The translations under genes were made by a program, and so were the position numbers. A model generated the notes under the pieces. The model worked only from the letters and a program-made list of their open reading frames with translations, did no database searches and was not told the DNA's origin. A stretch of DNA of 64,000 nt from Spirosoma panaciterrae DSM 21099 (GTDB taxonomy: Bacteria > Bacteroidota > Bacteroidia > Cytophagales > Spirosomataceae), in contig NZ_KB893181.1 in NCBI RefSeq assembly GCF_000374025.1, positions 72,034 to 136,033 on the forward strand, read 5' to 3'. Within the stretch, counting starts at the first letter, position 1. Every line of letters starts with the position of its first letter. Of this stretch, positions 60,426-64,000 are shown piece after piece.

Positions 60426-60564
60426 GGATGGGAGGGGCCAGGCTATACAGATTGTACATAAGACGTCGTCCGTGTCGATTGGTTTCTGGAACGCTTACGA
60501 TTTAGTATGCCGCCATCTTGTCTTTTCTGTATCTTGCCTTTTTAACCAATACAACCATAGCCGT

Positions 60565-61935
60565 ATGCGAAAAACAATTACACTTCTTCTGAGCCTGAGT
60601 CTAATCGTAAGTTATGGCTGCGCCCAGACGACTGACTCCGTTACGATTCGAAAAATTTATGATGAAGCACTCGCACGAGGTAAGTCTTATGAGTGGTTGC
60701 GTTACCTTACCAAACAGGTTGGGCCTCGATTGAGTGGCTCTACTGGGGCACAAAAGGCTGTTGACTGGACGAAACAACTAATGGAACAGCAAGGCTTCGA
60801 CCGGGTATTTTTGCAGGAGGTAATGGTACCGCACTGGGTGCGCGGGGCTAAAGAAGAGGCCTATATACAAAATGGCAAACAAAAAATAACGGTTCCTATT
60901 GCGGCTTTGGGCGGCTCAGTGGCTACCGGCCCCAAAGGTGTAAATGCGGCTGTGATCGAGGTTAAAAGCTTCGCAGAGCTGCGAGCCATGAGCCCCGATA
61001 AGGTGAAAGGAAAGATTGTGTTCTACAATCGTCCCATGGACCCGACCAAAATCAACACCTTTGAAGCCTATGGCGGTGCCGTTGACCAACGAGCCAATGG
61101 CGCTACCGAAGCGGCCAAATTAGGCGCTGTAGGGGCCATAGTGCGCTCAATGACCAATATTCACGACGACCTACCGCATGTAGGGGGAATGCGCTACGCA
61201 ACCGGCGTTGCCCTGATTCCGACGGCCGCCATCAGTACCAATGGCGCTGACCTGCTGAGCAAACTGGTACAGGAAAACCCCAACCTGACATTTTATTTTA
61301 AGCAGAACTGCGAAACGTTGCCAGATGCCAAGTCGTACAATGTTGTTGGGGAAATCAAGGGGAGCGAAAAACCCGATGAAATAATTGTGGTGGGTGGGCA
61401 CCTGGACTCCTGGGATTTGGCCGAAGGGGCTCATGATGATGGTGCAGGCTGCGTACAGTCGATCGAAGTACTGCGTATACTAAAAACGTTGGGTATCCGG
61501 CCGAAGCGGACGATTCGGGCCGTGATGTTCATGAACGAGGAGAACGGACTCAAGGGCGGTGTGCAGTATGCTGATCTGGCTAAGAAAAATAACGAGAATC
61601 ACATTGCTGCCGTAGAGTCTGATAATGGTGGATTTACGCCACGGGGCTTTGGTATTGTTGGTTCGCCTGTTCAACGAGCGAAGGTCATGCTATGGAAACC
61701 GCTGTTGGCTCCTTATGGCTTACTGGAAATCGGGCCTGGGGGCGGTGGGGCAGATATTGGTCCCCTGGCGCAGCAAGGAACCGCGTTATTTGGTTTTAAG
61801 CCTGATTCACAGCGTTATTTTGATTATCATCATACGGCTGCCGACAAATTTGAGACGGTAAGTCAGCGCGAACTTGAGCTAGGAGCCGCTTCAATGGCAG
61901 CCCTGGTTTATCTACTCGACCAATACGGATTGTAG
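60565..61935 (+). CDS. M28-family carboxypeptidase-Q-like peptidase, secreted
   Basis: 456 residues from ATG 60565 (signal LLLSLSLIVSYGC, lipobox-like). PA-domain insertion around 170-260, then the M28 core: GGHLDSWDLAEGAHDDGAGC (two metal ligands), MNEENGLKGG (catalytic Glu), VESDNGGF and YHHTAADKFE. It resembles carboxypeptidase Q/aminopeptidases acting on dipeptides. It is a second M28 enzyme in the window (the first is at 39995), with different subfamily features. Confidence 0.92.
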   Translation: MRKTITLLLSLSLIVSYGCAQTTDSVTIRKIYDEALARGKSYEWLRYLTKQVGPRLSGSTGAQKAVDWTKQLMEQQGFDRVFLQEVMVPHWVRGAKEEAYIQNGKQKITVPIAALGGSVATGPKGVNAAVIEVKSFAELRAMSPDKVKGKIVFYNRPMDPTKINTFEAYGGAVDQRANGATEAAKLGAVGAIVRSMTNIHDDLPHVGGMRYATGVALIPTAAISTNGADLLSKLVQENPNLTFYFKQNCETLPDAKSYNVVGEIKGSEKPDEIIVVGGHLDSWDLAEGAHDDGAGCVQSIEVLRILKTLGIRPKRTIRAVMFMNEENGLKGGVQYADLAKKNNENHIAAVESDNGGFTPRGFGIVGSPVQRAKVMLWKPLLAPYGLLEIGPGGGGADIGPLAQQGTALFGFKPDSQRYFDYHHTAADKFETVSQRELELGAASMAALVYLLDQYGL

Positions 61936-61949
61936 ATGTACAGTATTCG

Positions 61950-61999
61950 GTTTACGGTGGGCTGATGTAGGACACTACTCACGCCAGCCCACCGTAAAC
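61950..61999. repeat. hairpin I between convergent genes, GGCTGGCG core on minus strand
   Basis: A 15-bp perfect stem pairs 61950-61964 with 61985-61999 (GTTTACGGTGGGCTG), loop 20 nt. On the minus strand the arm runs into GGCTGGCGTG (61980-61989), like the core at 15641. It touches the stop of the convergent gene (61999-62001) and lies 14 bases past the M28 stop; probable two-way terminator. Confidence 0.7.
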
Positions 62000-63663
62000 T
62001 ATAAATTTTTATCAATCACTTTCCGGGCTTCTTCAAAATCGCCCGGCAACGGGGCATTACGTTTCACAATTTTGCCTGTACGGTTGATAATCGCTGCCGA
62101 TTGGTCACTGTCGGGGCGTAAGCGTTCGATGGCGTCAAAAAGCTGAGAGTCGGTCAACAACAAATGGTCGCCATTGAGGTTGTAGCGGGTCGCCAGCTCA
62201 GGCCATAGCGATTTGTCGGTACCACTCATGGGCAGGTACACTAGTGCAAAATCGCGGGCGCTATAGGCGTTGCGTAATCGTTGCGCATCTAATGCCGCCT
62301 GACGGCCCGCTTCGTCGGTAGGGGAAACGACCAACAGATAAATAACCTTTCCCCGATTGGCATTGATTACCTTGTCGAATAAAGAGGAACCATTCCCAAA
62401 ATCGTCGCGGCTGACAAAAATGCCGGGTGAAATTTCCAGGGCATTGTTGGCTCTTCCGCCGTTTCGCAATGTCTGCATGGCCGTTCGAATGCGGGTGCTA
62501 TCTTTCACTTCGAGCCGATACAGTTCATCCAACGATTGAATCAGGGCCGGGTCTTTGATTTGTGGGTGAGCATAGTCGTAAAGCAACCGGGCAAAATCCA
62601 GCGTTACCGTTGGTAGAGTGGCTGCCAGCCAGTAGGCCGACAGGTAATCGACTGTTGTGCTGTCGAATTGTCGGATAGCCCGCTGAATCAACGTTTCGTA
62701 ATTCACCAGCCGCTGGAGGGTATCGGGGTTGCGTTTGACCAGTCCGTCGAAAAACCGTAGGTCGGCTTGTCGGGCCGAATTCGATTGGGCGTAATCGTCG
62801 AGCCGTAGTCGTTCGCCAGCGGTTATATTTTTGCCGTAACGTTCCAGAAGCAGCGCCAAAGCCCGTACCGTTAATCCATTGGTACGACCTGTTTCGGCGG
62901 TTAGTCGTTGAGAGGTGTACGTGGCAAAGCGATTCATAGCCGATGCTCGTGCCGCCGTCAGGAGCTGGTCGTTGGGAGGGCGTAGCGAATCATTTAGCGC
63001 CTTGTTGATATTCTCATTTTCGTAGGTTGCCTTATCATATACAAACGCAGCCGCATTGTAGCGGTTGGCGTAGGCGACCCATCGTTTCAATAAAGGGAAA
63101 GGACGCTCTCGGGCCGAGAAGGCCACAAACGGAGCCTGATAGGCATTGGCAATGATCCGATAGGCCGCTTCATCGCTTTGGTTGGCTACCTGGGTCGATA
63201 GTTTCCGGCCATCTGGCTTAAGTGGATAGGTAGCTTCGAAGGCTTTGTATCGGGCAAACTGGTTATTTACCTGCGCATTGACACCACCGAATTTGAACGG
63301 GACGGCCACCGAAAAGAGCGAATCGGCATCCAGTTCGAGGCTGAGGGTACCTGCCGACGCCAGGAAAGCGGTCGAAATGCGTCCATAGTTAAAATACATT
63401 TCCTCCTGCGGATAAATCAGTGGCAACGACACCCGAAACGTGCCGTCCAGGTTGAGAGGTGCCGGACGAACCAGCTCACGACCGGCTTGCAGGATGTTGT
63501 TGCGACTAATAAAAACCGTTGGCGATTCGCGGTAAAGCTGCGCCGAAAGGTGCCGGATTCGCCCCGTTACAATGATCGAATCGGTTTGGGCAACGCAGAG
63601 ATTAGGCAGAAGGCAGTGAACAATCAGGACAAAGCCTAAAAAATAGACGTAAGGGTTTTTCAT
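61999..63663 (-). CDS. secreted protein with thioredoxin-fold C-terminal domain lacking CxxC
   Basis: 554 residues with signal peptide (FLGFVLIVHCLLPNLCVAQ). An N-terminal DUF4369-like beta domain (TGRIRHLSAQLYRES, FRVSLPLIYPQEEMYFNYG) and a helical middle precede a thioredoxin-like fold (GKVIYLLVVSPTDEAGRQAALDAQ, FALVYLPMSGT, AAIINRTGKIVKRNAPLP). This is the layout of TlpA/ResA-like disulfide reductases, but at the active-site position the sequence reads SPTDEAG, with no cysteine. Redox activity is therefore unlikely; a structural or binding role is inferred. Confidence 0.75.
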   Translation of the reverse strand: MKNPYVYFLGFVLIVHCLLPNLCVAQTDSIIVTGRIRHLSAQLYRESPTVFISRNNILQAGRELVRPAPLNLDGTFRVSLPLIYPQEEMYFNYGRISTAFLASAGTLSLELDADSLFSVAVPFKFGGVNAQVNNQFARYKAFEATYPLKPDGRKLSTQVANQSDEAAYRIIANAYQAPFVAFSARERPFPLLKRWVAYANRYNAAAFVYDKATYENENINKALNDSLRPPNDQLLTAARASAMNRFATYTSQRLTAETGRTNGLTVRALALLLERYGKNITAGERLRLDDYAQSNSARQADLRFFDGLVKRNPDTLQRLVNYETLIQRAIRQFDSTTVDYLSAYWLAATLPTVTLDFARLLYDYAHPQIKDPALIQSLDELYRLEVKDSTRIRTAMQTLRNGGRANNALEISPGIFVSRDDFGNGSSLFDKVINANRGKVIYLLVVSPTDEAGRQAALDAQRLRNAYSARDFALVYLPMSGTDKSLWPELATRYNLNGDHLLLTDSQLFDAIERLRPDSDQSAAIINRTGKIVKRNAPLPGDFEEARKVIDKNL

Positions 63664-63740
63664 TGCTTTGAATGAACAGGTAAAGCAATAACCAACGAAA
63701 TGGCTAAACAGTCAATATAGAATCAAAAAAGCGTTGGTAT

Positions 63741-64000
63741 TTACTTGGTTTTGATGCCGTGGTACAGTTCCTGCTCTACGTAATCCGTACGCAACGGATA
63801 ACCTTCCCAGTCGGTTGGCAGCAGGATACGACGAAGGTCAGGATGGTTTTCGAACTGGATGCCCACAAGGTCGAAGGTTTCGCGTTCGTGCCAGTCGGCG
63901 GTTCGCCAGATGTGGGATAAGCTGGGTACCGACGGAAGTTTCGACGAGTGAGTCGAGCGGGGCACAATCACTTTCAGCATTAGATTGTGTTCGTACGGAA
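63741..64000 (-). CDS. nuoC: NADH-quinone oxidoreductase subunit C, partial
   Basis: The frame is open to the right edge, so the N-terminus is missing; about 86 residues are visible. The NuoC signature is clear: HIWRTADWHERETFDLVGI then FENHPDLRRILLPTDWEGYPLR. An ATG at 63978-63980 lies inside the conserved domain, so it is not the start. NuoC is a peripheral-arm subunit of complex I near the quinone site. The rest of the nuo operon (nuoB, nuoA upstream) should lie to the right; nuoD is not downstream in this window. Confidence 0.93.
   Translation of the reverse strand, partial: PYEHNLMLKVIVPRSTHSSKLPSVPSLSHIWRTADWHERETFDLVGIQFENHPDLRRILLPTDWEGYPLRTDYVEQELYHGIKTK

Noticed and set aside
63978-63980. 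ATG as the start of a short 79-residue protein
   Set aside because: The frame stays open to the window edge and the sequence is the C-terminal part of NuoC.

Overview
The window looks like chromosomal DNA of a Bacteroidota bacterium, most likely order Cytophagales, family Spirosomataceae (Spirosoma-like; placement inferred). The signs are a SusC/SusD pair with an ECF sigma/FecR switch, TAnnTTTG-type -7 promoter elements, no Shine-Dalgarno pattern, lineage-typical small families (DUF2480, DUF4834), and roughly balanced GC. Both edges cut genes: a four-helix-bundle gene on the left and nuoC on the right. I saw no tRNA, rRNA, CRISPR array, insertion sequence or prophage.

Layout. 1-3.7 kb: four-helix-bundle gene, gltX, ridA, App1-type phosphatase. 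3.8-10.4 kb: a secreted/envelope redox cluster (Yx(FWY)xxD lipoprotein, ECF sigma with an unusual TM-plus-beta-barrel partner, Rieske lipoprotein, His-rich four-helix membrane protein, YceI) and a serine hydrolase. 10.5-14.3 kb: transporters around a cluster of four small unknown membrane proteins, two of them tandem paralogues. 14.3-22.9 kb: dnaN, a DUF2480 gene, an ABC exporter whose permease is fused to an M1 peptidase and whose operon is split by a hairpin-flanked four-helix-bundle gene, then a TsdA-like dihaem cytochrome with a secreted DsrE protein. 23.0-24.8 kb: an overlapping AAA ATPase/TOPRIM pair of defence type with an AT-rich core. 25.0-34.1 kb: a polysaccharide-utilisation locus (sigma, FecR, SusC with STN domain, SusD, clan GH-D glycosidase). 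34.1-42.9 kb: Lnt-like acyltransferase, membrane-bound AraC regulator, LysR regulator, DUF6044 membrane protein, M28 peptidase, DUF4834, lipoprotein, purN. 43.1-47.5 kb: ABC ATPase, cyclophilin and a small surface-polysaccharide operon. 47.6-64 kb: mostly housekeeping (amidohydrolase, rdgB, FKBP, NrnA-type phosphoesterase, ndk, nth, ECF sigma, histidine kinase, lpdA, Rpn-type nuclease, M28 peptidase, thioredoxin-fold lipoprotein-like protein, nuoC).

The most interesting non-genic signal is a set of long intergenic hairpins. Their arms differ at each site and are usually purine-rich on one strand, but in five cases the arm is followed by a shared core, K-GCTGRCG. One copy carries a four-helix-bundle gene in its loop and sits between two ABC transporter genes. 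Both four-helix-bundle genes in the window share a 9-base motif, ATACCCACC, just upstream of their starts. This suggests a small mobile or RNA-level element related in layout to 23S rRNA intervening sequences. The second candidate is the AAA/TOPRIM pair.
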